Source: JAVBKP01 sp031553975
Lineage (GTDB): Bacteria > Bacillota > Clostridia > Peptostreptococcales > Anaerovoracaceae
Direction of reading: 5' to 3'
Length of the DNA stretch: 20,840 nucleotides
Assembly (NCBI GenBank): GCA_031553975.1
Contig: JAVBKP010000019.1
Coordinates: 1-20,840 of the forward strand
The position numbers and the translations under genes were made by a program. Position 1 is the stretch's first letter. Each line of letters begins with the position of its first letter. The notes beneath the pieces are model-generated. The model was not told the origin of the DNA. It made no database searches and saw only the letters and a list, made by a program, of their open reading frames with translations. This document shows, piece after piece, positions 1 to 5,551 of the stretch.

Positions 1-119
1 AAGATGTTTCCGATGAGGTTGCATTGAAAATATTCGGAGAAATTAGGTTTGAGACCGTCATCCGTAAAGCCATTCTGAAAGATGAGTCTATTAGAAAGAT
101 TGCAAATAAATATATTTAA
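1..119 (+). CDS. C-terminal end of an unidentified gene (cut by window edge)
   Basis: An open frame starting at nucleotide 3 runs 38 codons to a TAA at 117-119. The tail is charged and helical (it ends ESIRKIANKYI). No domain is recognisable from so little sequence. It is followed within 80 bases by a REP-like repeat, so a repeat-associated or mobile gene is possible, but this is a guess. Confidence 0.5.
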   Translation, partial: DVSDEVALKIFGEIRFETVIRKAILKDESIRKIANKYI

Positions 120-193
120 TTTAAACTACAAGGAGTATGAAAAAGATTGAGTCAAACAACTTTTATGCAACGGTTTTCATTAATATCTGGTCA

Positions 194-223
194 ACAATGC
201 ACATGGGGACGGTTCCTGCGTGC
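194..223 (-). repeat. REP-like repeat, copy 1 (inverted relative to the others)
   Basis: Contains GGGGACGGTTCCTGCGTG, the reverse complement of the GAACCGTCCCC core shared by the other copies. With copy 2 about 70 bases away it forms a head-to-head pair, the usual arrangement of REP doublets. Confidence 0.75.
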
Positions 224-290
224 AAAAACCTATCGTTTTGTCACTAACCCTAACTCCCGCCAATCTGCTTTGCCCATGCTGTCTTTTCTT

Positions 291-320
291 TGACACGCGA
301 GAACCGTCCCCGTTGTGTCA
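291..320 (+). repeat. REP-like repeat, copy 2
   Basis: A 30-bp unit with core GAACCGTCCCC and complementary ends TGACAC and GTGTCA, so the ends can pair as a short stem. It is the partner of the inverted copy at 194-223. Confidence 0.8.
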
Positions 321-326
321 AAAAGA

Positions 327-395
327 TGGCGTTAAGGTGCCAGCCCACAGGAGATCAACTCCTAATTAGAATTAACGCCAGCCTTTTGGGCTGGC
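327..395 (+). promoter_or_regulatory. Structured leader/attenuator-like RNA element, class unknown
   Basis: TGGCGTTAA (327-335) pairs perfectly with TTAACGCCA (372-380), enclosing a small AGGAG/CTCCT hairpin (349-363). The 3' strand of the outer stem shares CGCCA with the terminator hairpin just downstream, so the two structures exclude each other. GCCAGCCC at 339-346 duplicates the terminator's left arm and could also pair with its right arm. This is attenuator geometry, but no downstream plus-strand gene follows and I do not recognise a known riboswitch class. Confidence 0.4.
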
Positions 396-406
396 TGTTC
401 TTTTTT
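376..406 (+). terminator. Rho-independent terminator, plus strand
   Basis: GCCAGCC (377-383) and GGCTGGC (389-395) form a strong 7-bp G/C-rich stem with a TTTTG loop, followed by TGTTCTTTTTT. It would end any plus-strand transcript coming from the left edge. Confidence 0.8.
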
Positions 407-436
407 AAACAAATTAAAAATTTATAAGCCAATAGA

Positions 437-464
437 AAAAGCAGGGAAGTCATTCCTTGCTTTT
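437..464 (-). terminator. Rho-independent terminator downstream of the tRNA-Met remnant
   Basis: A 12-bp stem with one G-T wobble: AAAAGCAGGGAA (437-448), a 4-base loop, and its complement at 453-464. Read on the minus strand it ends in a T-run. It lies about 60 bases beyond the 3' end of the minus-strand tRNA fragment, as expected for the terminator of the original tRNA transcript. Confidence 0.65.
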
Positions 465-522
465 CACAATTCCAAGTAGACCGTTTACGAATATAAATTG
501 AATGTTCGGATTTGTATAGTTT

Positions 523-567
523 TGGTTGCGGAGGCAGGATTCGAACCTACGACCTTTGGGTTATGAG
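523..567 (-). other. 3' half of tRNA-Met (CAU); integration attachment scar
   Basis: On the minus strand this reads from the anticodon loop CTCATAA through the 3' anticodon strand CCCAA, variable loop, T-arm with GGTTCGAATCC, and acceptor strand CCTCCGCA to an encoded CCA (523-525). The 5' half is missing: the bases before CTCATAA do not give the needed TTGGG strand or any D-arm. A tRNA cut at the anticodon loop with a phage-type integrase tail reading into it is the standard mark of tyrosine-recombinase integration at a tRNA 3' end. Confidence 0.85.
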
Positions 568-711
568 GGCGACTATCCCTTCTACGAAATTGCCTGCAAC
601 CTTTGGTATTTCAATGTATTTTATGCAGTTACTTATGGTTGTTTTCGGTGTTTTAGGGTGGATTTTAGTGCTGTTTTGAGAAGACTGTCCCCAAAATGTC
701 CCCAAGATATA
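547..711 (-). pseudogene. Remnant C-terminus of a tyrosine-type integrase
   Basis: About 55 codons are open on the minus strand, starting with ILGTFWGQ and ending ALITQRS before a TAG that lies inside the tRNA T-arm/variable region. Phage and element integrases of Firmicutes often carry such an LGTxxG tail that reads into the att site. An in-frame TAA at 727-729 and lack of the catalytic R-H-R-Y region show that only the tail survives. The host element has therefore lost its own recombinase. Assignment rests on the tail pattern plus its position against the tRNA fragment. Confidence 0.65.
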
Positions 712-761
712 TCTGCTCGGGAAACTTTATGTCTTGGTCGAGTCCCGAAGGATAAACGGTT

Positions 762-1160
762 TTACTCGTACGGCTCAAAGATAATTTCATCTCTGCTAAA
801 AGCTAAGGTCACATCGAATAAACGTAAAATATTAATTCCTATGACACCAGATGAAAAACTTTCTTGTGGGAAAGTGTGTCCATATACTTCTATATCTGTG
901 AGCTCATGCTTTCCGATCTTTATTTTTTCCATACAGATGCTATCCACATATTCGACACCACTTGCAGTTGTTATCCTTACCTTTTTATCATTCGCAAATT
1001 CATAGCCAAGTGCATGTAATATATCCTTTGATAAAGTTGTCACACTAGCACCAGTATCAACCGTCACAAGCATCGACTGGTATATCTGATCTGTTTTGTT
1101 CCATAGTTTTAAGTCAATCATGGGCAAACCACTATATAGGTTAAGAGGAAGTTTTATCAT
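762..1160 (-). CDS. Retropepsin-like aspartic protease domain protein
   Basis: A 132-residue protein that is essentially one retropepsin half-domain. Residues 31-40 read LVTVDTGASV, with the catalytic DTGA at 35-38. A second family motif, the hydrophobic stretch GVIGINIL, lies near residues 103-110, followed by strands ending in EIIFEP. Known members of this fold act as homodimers, each chain giving one Asp. No signal peptide or membrane segment is visible, so it is probably cytoplasmic. The ATG overlaps the stop of the upstream 75-residue gene in an ATGA junction, so the two are translationally coupled. Its substrate is unknown. It lies next to the integration scar, so it may be cargo of the old element. 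Confidence 0.8.
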   Translation of the reverse strand: MIKLPLNLYSGLPMIDLKLWNKTDQIYQSMLVTVDTGASVTTLSKDILHALGYEFANDKKVRITTASGVEYVDSICMEKIKIGKHELTDIEVYGHTFPQESFSSGVIGINILRLFDVTLAFSRDEIIFEPYE

Positions 1161-1384
1161 AGTATTACCTTAACCCCTTCAGGGATTTTTCCTGCATATC
1201 TGAAAGAAGTCAGTGTATTCGTTTTAGAAATGCTGCTCATTTCTCTGATTACTTTATCACGACTTTCGCTACTGAGAACAACTCTGCCACCTACAACAGC
1301 ACCATATTCGTCCTCTTGACAATCAATTAAATATACCCATTGTCCATCATATTTTAAATTAATATCTTTTAATTGCTCATACAT
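1157..1384 (-). CDS. Small DUF5678-like protein, partner of the protease
   Basis: A 75-residue soluble protein with the pattern YDGQWVYLID...GGRVVLSSESRDKVIREM...FRYAGKIPEGV. This resembles the small DUF5678-type fold (a short beta meander, then a helix, then a final strand ending in a hydrophobic-P motif). It is preceded by AGGAAGGGG about 9 bases before the ATG. It overlaps the protease gene by 4 bases, so the pair forms a two-gene operon. Small proteins of this type are often found next to retropepsin-like genes in prokaryotes. A function as regulator, substrate or antitoxin of the protease is possible but unproven; family assignment is by eye. Confidence 0.65.
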   Translation of the reverse strand: MYEQLKDINLKYDGQWVYLIDCQEDEYGAVVGGRVVLSSESRDKVIREMSSISKTNTLTSFRYAGKIPEGVKVIL

Positions 1385-1524
1385 AAATTAACACCCCTTC
1401 CTAAGTATTGAAATTGCTCACAATAGCATAAGAGCTTTTTCATTCTTCTATCATAATTATACACCTAAAATTACAAAAAAGGAATAATCCCCATTTTAAT
1501 AATTTAAAGAGTTAAAAAATCATG

Positions 1525-1773
1525 TCATTTATTAGCATAGGCAGTATATAAATCTATGGTTAACCTACGCAAATCCTGATAATGTGCTAATCTATCTAGT
1601 TTAATTGAAAAACCATGAGTTATAGAAGAACGTACACTATAACATTCATCAAAAGTAATACAATATATCATTTGTAATTCTTTCATGTTCAAACAGAACA
1701 TCTGCTTTGATGTTTGTATATTTCTCGTACTCGTGTTTGCGATTATATACTTTGTCGTTTGCATCATTATCTT
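1525..1773 (-). pseudogene. Frameshifted, 5'-truncated HEPN (Apea-like) protein remnant
   Basis: Two minus-strand frames join into one protein-like sequence. The first runs from the repeat edge through KYTNIKADVLFEHERITN to DILYYF. The second continues DECYSVRSSITHGFSIKLD to the stop at 1525. Removing one base from the T4 run (plus positions 1651-1654) restores DILYYFDECYSVRSS. The joined tail holds YSVRSSITHG, an R-x4-H motif with the YxxRSxxxHG context of Apea-like HEPN domains, which are often RNases. The 5' end is cut at a REP-like copy, and the only upstream start is a GTG inside that repeat. The intact gene was probably part of a defence or toxin system (inference). Confidence 0.55.
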
Positions 1774-1803
1774 TGACACACAAGAACCGTCCCCATTGTG
1801 TTA
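1774..1803 (+). repeat. REP-like repeat, copy 3
   Basis: The 30-bp unit has core GAACCGTCCCC between TGACAC and GTGTTA ends. Its last three bases also supply the TAA stop of the membrane-protein gene at 1801, and its other edge truncates the HEPN remnant. Confidence 0.8.
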
Positions 1804-2325
1804 AAGCTTTTTCATGTGGTTTCTTTCAATCCTTATAACAACCATATCCTGTGGAATTTCTTCTTTTTTTAGCCATGCCTGCAGGTTTGATTTTTGTTGC
1901 TCGGTTTCTACCAATACTTCAATATTATTTTCGGCTTCATTTATACCAATACCATAAAATCCTATTTTCTTCATATTTTCACTTATGCTATTGAAGTTTG
2001 TTAATAGCTCCTCATATGAATATTTTGCCCGAAGTATCGTTACTTTTTGATTGTATAATAGCTTTTCAACGATTTTCGGGTCACCACGCCAGTAGATATT
2101 TCCGCCATTTTCATTAAGAAATGCTCCGCCGTACATTTTATATAGAGCCGGATCAGCCTTTATTGTTTCAACAATCTGCTCAAATATCGGAATATTTGGG
2201 TTAATTCTAAAGTCATTGTCTTTTATAGATAAGTTACTTATATTTCTAATGCCAATAATAGCCCCGCCTAATAAAAACATACCTATTATAGCGGCTAATA
2301 TTTTACTTTTGTTTTGGAATTTCAT
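1801..2325 (-). CDS. Hypothetical single-pass membrane-anchored protein
   Basis: About 174 residues from the ATG at 2325, which has GCAGG 6 bases upstream; a TTG two codons earlier is the alternative start. The N-terminus has a basic stretch, then a hydrophobic helix at roughly residues 8-27 (ILAAIIGMFLLGGAIIGI), with no lipobox, so the bulk should lie outside the membrane. The C-terminal half (KYSYEELLTNFNSISENMKK..., then GIGINEAENNIEVLVE) has the helix-strand-strand pattern seen in small prodomain-like regions of Gram-positive extracellular proteins, but this likeness is only by eye. The stop codon is shared with a REP-like repeat, so the natural C-terminus may have been altered. The function is unknown. 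Confidence 0.7.
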   Translation of the reverse strand: MKFQNKSKILAAIIGMFLLGGAIIGIRNISNLSIKDNDFRINPNIPIFEQIVETIKADPALYKMYGGAFLNENGGNIYWRGDPKIVEKLLYNQKVTILRAKYSYEELLTNFNSISENMKKIGFYGIGINEAENNIEVLVETEQQKSNLQAWLKKEEIPQDMVVIRIERNHMKKL

Positions 2326-2350
2326 ATACAACCTGCTTTTTATTTATCTT

Positions 2351-2380
2351 TGACACGCCAGAACCGTCCCCATTGTGTTA
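2351..2380 (+). repeat. REP-like repeat, copy 4
   Basis: TGACACGCCAGAACCGTCCC followed by CCATTGTGTTA. It sits between the membrane-protein gene and the upstream lipoprotein gene, just before a decayed copy. Confidence 0.8.
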
Positions 2381-2390
2381 CTCTCTTCCG

Positions 2391-2412
2391 TGGGAATCGT
2401 CCCCTCGTGTTA
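2391..2412 (+). repeat. Degenerate REP-like repeat, copy 4b
   Basis: GGGAATCGTCCCCTCGTGTTA keeps the GTCCCC core and GTGTTA end but has lost the left end and mutated the GAACC part. It is tandem to copy 4 and ends 7 bases before the stop of the lipoprotein gene. Confidence 0.55.
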
Positions 2413-2418
2413 AAGCTA

Positions 2419-3141
2419 TCAAGGCATGTCAAATTTTGTTGGTGTGCCATAATTTTTTATAATTAAAGTTATTTTTTCATTATAATCATAATTTTCATTG
2501 GCGTTTTCTATAGCCGCCTGGTATTTAGCTCCATTTTCTGACATATCAATGGCTATTCCATTTTTTTTATTTAAATCAGATACATCGGTAATGATTTTTA
2601 TTAGCATCTTCTTTTCTTCATCCATGTAATACTCTTGGGTTATTGTTGCCGTCAAGTCAGCATCTAGTTTGTAGAATTTGGAAAGGTCATAGGTATATTG
2701 TGTCACATATACCTCTACTGGCCTAGACTCAATAGTTTCTTTTCTATCAAATTTGAATGTTAACTTCTCCCCATATCCGTGAACTCTACTTCTTTTTACA
2801 GATTGCTTTACAAAACCATTATTGGTCGAAATATATGCTTTATTCCCTTTATAGTAGACTTCCATGGCCAATGCTGATGGATTAAGCTTTTTCGGCTCTG
2901 TCAAAACAACTTTCTCATGCTCTTTATAGGGATTATCGTAGACTTGTCCTTCCTTTACAACCTTGGATAAAACAATTCCCTTTTTATTATATGTTTCCTT
3001 TATTCTTTCATAATCATAACTTGCTTTATAAAAGTCAGCAACAGCTTCTTCTATGGAGGCTTCTTGTGGAAATTGCTTTTGCTCACAGCCTAGCATCGAG
3101 ATAATTAGGCTAACAGCGATTAAGATATAGAATTTTTTCAT
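2419..3141 (-). CDS. Hypothetical lipoprotein
   Basis: 240 residues from the ATG at 3141. An upstream in-frame ATG at 3180 is less likely, because residue 1 here starts a typical lipoprotein signal (MKKFYILIAVSLIISMLGC) and AGGCAGG lies just before it. The lipid-modified Cys would be residue 19. The mature part is beta-rich with repeated YKGNKAYIS and DLTATITQEYYMDEEKKMLI strand patterns, reminiscent of LolA-like or DUF6612-type extracellular lipoproteins. That likeness is weak. The protein is probably anchored outside the membrane. It is a lone gene flanked by repeats and a gene fragment, with no clear operon partners. Confidence 0.75.
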   Translation of the reverse strand: MKKFYILIAVSLIISMLGCEQKQFPQEASIEEAVADFYKASYDYERIKETYNKKGIVLSKVVKEGQVYDNPYKEHEKVVLTEPKKLNPSALAMEVYYKGNKAYISTNNGFVKQSVKRSRVHGYGEKLTFKFDRKETIESRPVEVYVTQYTYDLSKFYKLDADLTATITQEYYMDEEKKMLIKIITDVSDLNKKNGIAIDMSENGAKYQAAIENANENYDYNEKITLIIKNYGTPTKFDMP

Positions 3142-3173
3142 AGCCTGCCTTTCTGTAATAATTGACATAGTCA

Positions 3174-3280
3174 CTAGCACATTGGATTTGCGCTAGTGAC
3201 TATAATCTGCACTTGACTAGTTTGAAAGTATATATTATTTCCTGCGGCATCAATAACTTTATATCCGCTACTACCTTGAA
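3174..3280 (-). pseudogene. C-terminal fragment of an unidentified protein, cut by a repeat
   Basis: The minus strand reads about 35 codons of convincing protein sequence (GSSGYKVIDAAGNNIYFQTS, then QVQIIVTSANPMC) to a TAG at 3174-3176. It begins right at REP-like copy 5, and no matching coding sequence continues beyond the repeat. It looks like the remains of a secreted or beta-rich protein gene truncated when the repeat arrived or when flanking DNA was lost. The family is not recognised. Confidence 0.5.
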
Positions 3281-3310
3281 TAACACGCGAGAACCGTCCC
3301 CATTGTGTTA
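3281..3310 (+). repeat. REP-like repeat, copy 5
   Basis: The core GAACCGTCCCC lies between ends TAACAC and GTGTTA. These ends pair perfectly, although both differ from copy 2 (TGACAC/GTGTCA), so the two ends have changed together. Confidence 0.8.
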
Positions 3311-3345
3311 CTATAATGAGAATATTTTATACTATTATTTGAAAA

Positions 3346-3377
3346 TAGGAAACTATCTAGAATGAGATAGTTTCCTA
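3346..3377 (-). terminator. Rho-independent terminator of the 3447-3962 lipoprotein gene
   Basis: A perfect 13-bp inverted repeat (arm TAGGAAACTATCT) with a 6-base loop. On the minus strand it is followed by TTTTC. It lies about 70 bases after the stop of the gene at 3447. The 3378-3446 stretch between holds no supported feature. Confidence 0.7.
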
Positions 3378-3446
3378 ATCAAATTATAAAGGCATTGCAT
3401 CCGGATATGGGATACATTTTGGGTGTGCTTAGAGCAAATACATAGA

Positions 3447-3962
3447 CTATTTAAACAATATTGCCTTAGCTACATTCTCTATTTTTACCACCAACTTATC
3501 AATTTTGTAAACATCATTTTCAAGTACTATGATTGCATAACCAGTCTGCTGAACCGTCCTGTTATCTTGCCCATCTTCACTTGCAATTGCAATTTCACAT
3601 GTGAAATTTACCGTAGTGCCTTTACCTTCAATATAATCCTCTTTTGACGTCTTGATTTCCAAAATATTCATAAGGTACTTTTTCTCATAGCACGCTGCAT
3701 CAAGGTCCATCTTGATGCCCCTACTGATAAATTGGTTAAATCCTTCTGATGTGAAAAAGGTTTTATATTTTTCATAATAAATATAATCTTCTTCTCTGCT
3801 GTCGGATCTATGGTCCAGTAAGTTTTGAAAATCATCATGACTTGATATTGTGTAAATTGCATTCAGACATTCTGATAAAACTTGTGACTCTCGGTCATTT
3901 CTGTCGCATCCAAAAGCCAAAAGGGTTAAGACTAGGGTAATTATTGTAAAAAATTTCTTCAT
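3447..3962 (-). CDS. Hypothetical lipoprotein
   Basis: 171 residues. The N-terminus MKKFFTIITLVLTLLAFGC is a lipoprotein signal with lipobox AFGC, making Cys19 the lipidation site. The mature part has helices (ESQVLSECLNAIYTISSH) then beta strands (TTVNFTCEIAIASEDG, TGYAIIVLENDVYKIDKL). This helix-then-sheet order, ending in an 'I-V-L-x-N-D-x-Y-K-I-D' strand pair, is like NTF2-fold or DUF4878-type secreted proteins, but only as a suggestion. The spacing to the upstream secreted-protein gene is 40 bases, so the two may be co-transcribed, and a terminator follows it. The SD is weak (AAAGAGAG). Confidence 0.75.
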   Translation of the reverse strand: MKKFFTIITLVLTLLAFGCDRNDRESQVLSECLNAIYTISSHDDFQNLLDHRSDSREEDYIYYEKYKTFFTSEGFNQFISRGIKMDLDAACYEKKYLMNILEIKTSKEDYIEGKGTTVNFTCEIAIASEDGQDNRTVQQTGYAIIVLENDVYKIDKLVVKIENVAKAILFK

Positions 3963-4002
3963 TACACTCTCTTTGCACCTCCATTTTAAATAATTGGCTT
4001 AA

Positions 4003-4425
4003 TTAGTAGGAATTTCTAAAACTAAATCCTTGCAAAGGTGTGTTCCCAGTTTTAACTTTGATTGATTTAGTATAAATGTTGACACCAGTCATTATTATTG
4101 GTTGGTCATAGGAAGCCATTCCATACTTTCCAAATGCATTATATCCGACAGCATCATATTCTGTTAACATTACCGTATAACATTTCTGACACTGGTAACA
4201 CGGACCATAGAAATGGGTTACGTTACCGCTTGCTCCTTGTTGTCCTTCCATTAAGTAGCCTGACCCCCAACGCACCATGTCGTGTATTCCATTCCCATAA
4301 GGGCACTCTGCGGCGACTTTGGGTGCTATTCCCCCATCCAGTTCCAGTAACTCTCCCGCAAATGCAACCACACTCATCAAGAACACCATTATTACCGTCA
4401 ATGTAATGGCTAATAATCTTTTCAT
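4003..4425 (-). CDS. Secreted protein with a four-cysteine motif, unknown function
   Basis: 140 residues. A clear Sec signal peptide (MKRLLAITLTVIMVFLMSVVAFA) should be cut after Ala23. The mature part of about 117 residues is glycine- and tyrosine-rich with four cysteines: C41, then a CYQCQKC cluster at C76, C79 and C82. This could bind metal or form disulfides. A strong SD (GGAGGAG) precedes the ATG. The gene lies 93 bases downstream of an XRE regulator on the same strand, an order seen in peptide-sensing systems, but the product is much longer than a usual signalling peptide. A small antimicrobial or cell-surface protein is another possibility. No family recognised. Confidence 0.75.
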   Translation of the reverse strand: MKRLLAITLTVIMVFLMSVVAFAGELLELDGGIAPKVAAECPYGNGIHDMVRWGSGYLMEGQQGASGNVTHFYGPCYQCQKCYTVMLTEYDAVGYNAFGKYGMASYDQPIIMTGVNIYTKSIKVKTGNTPLQGFSFRNSY

Positions 4426-4518
4426 AACTATTCTCCTCCTGCCCTAATTTTAATCATTAGAGCCAAATATTCAAGTGACAAACTATCTATATTGTGTTAT
4501 GATTTAGGGAAAAAGTGG

Positions 4519-5454
4519 TTAATCAAGATATCTACTAGGTATTGTGAGTTTGAAGTCTTGCTTTGCCTCAACAATTAGCCCTTGAGCCATGGCTTCCCTG
4601 CCACTTACCATGTAGAGGTAGTAGGCGCGGGTCAAAGCTTTCCTACTTTCATCTTTTCTTTTTAGATACGCTAGCGAAGCACCTTTAGTATGGAGAATAG
4701 TAGCTAGTTCCGTTAGTTTATCGTATTTAATACATAATCTCTCTGCTATTTCACAAAGTTCTATGGCATTCCCATATTCGCCTTCCATTCCTCGCCATGT
4801 TGCCAGATCGCTATATATTCTGGGTAGGGCGCGCATTTTTTCTTCACCATCAATATATGTGTTTTCAATGCTTTTCTTCAGCGCCAGTAGAACCTTGATC
4901 CCTTTCTTAACATCCCCAGACTGGGTATATACTACAGCCAGTCTGTTTATGGATGTAATCTCTGAGTATATCAACCTATACTCAGAGATTTTTTGTTCCT
5001 CAAAAGGGTCTCTTGTGAGATGCAACGTCTCTAACAGCAAGTCTCTTATTTTACTTTTATCTACGCCTGTCTCTATCCATATAGACGCCTTGGCACCCAT
5101 TAAATACGTAGTGAAAAGTTTTTTCTTTTTCAATTTACTATTTTCTAATGCGCTAATCAATTTTTCAGCTTCTACATATTTTTTCTCAAATAACTGGTTG
5201 TCTAGTATTTTTGATGCGCAATATGTACTATAGTCTTGTGTTATCATCCATCGTTCGTATGAGTTTCTAGGTGAAAGACCAAAAAATTGCATTATGATTT
5301 TTAACATATCACTACTTGGCTCAACTTGGTTGGATTCAATCTTTGATAGGGTGGTAGCGTCTATGAATACTTTACGTGCCACTTCCTTTTGGGTTAGGCC
5401 TCTCCCTTCCCTAAGGTTTTTGAATAACGTTCCAATATTGCTAACTTCATCCAT
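4519..5454 (-). CDS. XRE-family regulator with helical (TPR-like) sensor domain
   Basis: 311 residues. Residues about 8-62 are a canonical XRE helix-turn-helix (LFKNLREGRGLTQKEVAR, then DATTLSKIESNQVEPSSDML). The remaining ~240 residues are alpha-helical repeats of TPR type, e.g. AVVYTQSGDVKKGIKVLLAL and EYGNAIELCEIAERLC. This layout matches the RRNPP-like/Rgg-like group, cytoplasmic regulators whose helical part often binds small peptides. AAAGGGA stands 5-7 bases before the ATG. The gene starts 20 bases after the terminator of the ornithine operon, so it has its own promoter. It is followed by a secreted-protein gene that it may control (inference from position). Confidence 0.85.
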   Translation of the reverse strand: MDEVSNIGTLFKNLREGRGLTQKEVARKVFIDATTLSKIESNQVEPSSDMLKIIMQFFGLSPRNSYERWMITQDYSTYCASKILDNQLFEKKYVEAEKLISALENSKLKKKKLFTTYLMGAKASIWIETGVDKSKIRDLLLETLHLTRDPFEEQKISEYRLIYSEITSINRLAVVYTQSGDVKKGIKVLLALKKSIENTYIDGEEKMRALPRIYSDLATWRGMEGEYGNAIELCEIAERLCIKYDKLTELATILHTKGASLAYLKRKDESRKALTRAYYLYMVSGREAMAQGLIVEAKQDFKLTIPSRYLD

Positions 5455-5474
5455 ATCAATTCCCTTTCCTAGCC

Positions 5475-5500
5475 AAAAAGGAACTAGTCAAACTAGCTCC
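5475..5500 (-). terminator. Rho-independent terminator of the ornithine operon
   Basis: GGAACTAGT (5480-5488) and ACTAGCTCC (5492-5500) form a 9-bp stem with one G-T wobble (on the minus strand) and a 3-base loop. It is followed on the minus strand by TTTTT (5475-5479). It lies about 50 bases beyond the stop of the last operon gene, just outside a REP-like copy. Confidence 0.85.
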
Positions 5501-5523
5501 TCTTCTTCATACTATTGCTAATA

Positions 5524-5550
5524 TAACACGCAGGAACCGTCCCCTTGTGT
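5524..5550 (+). repeat. REP-like repeat, copy 6 (in the operon 3' UTR)
   Basis: TAACACGCAGGAACCGTCCC followed by CTTGTGT, slightly shorter than the other copies. It lies between the last stop codon of the ornithine operon and its terminator, so it is transcribed as part of the mRNA tail. It is the rightmost copy in the window. Confidence 0.75.
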
Positions 5551-5551
5551 C

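Noticed and set aside
137..247. A 36-codon frame after AAGGAG on the plus strand.
   Set aside because: The SD is only one base from the ATG and the second half of the frame is translated REP-like repeat sequence, so it is unlikely to be a real gene.
660..710. Two TGTCCCC motifs that look like further copies of the GTCCCC repeat.
   Set aside because: They lie within the integrase tail coding sequence (Gly-Thr / Gly-Gln codons) and lack the GAACC part and the paired ends.
526..1005. A 159-codon plus-strand frame starting in the tRNA fragment.
   Set aside because: It runs antisense through the tRNA half, the integrase tail and most of the protease gene; it has no ribosome site and no protein-like composition.
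3378..3446. A short minus-strand reading (KCIPYPDAMPL) that could be a gene remnant.
   Set aside because: Too short to support; it has no start, no family likeness, and lies between a stop codon and a terminator.
194..5550. The spaced repeats as a CRISPR array.
   Set aside because: Copies are hundreds to thousands of bases apart, occur in both orientations, and have genes between them, with no regular spacers and no cas genes.
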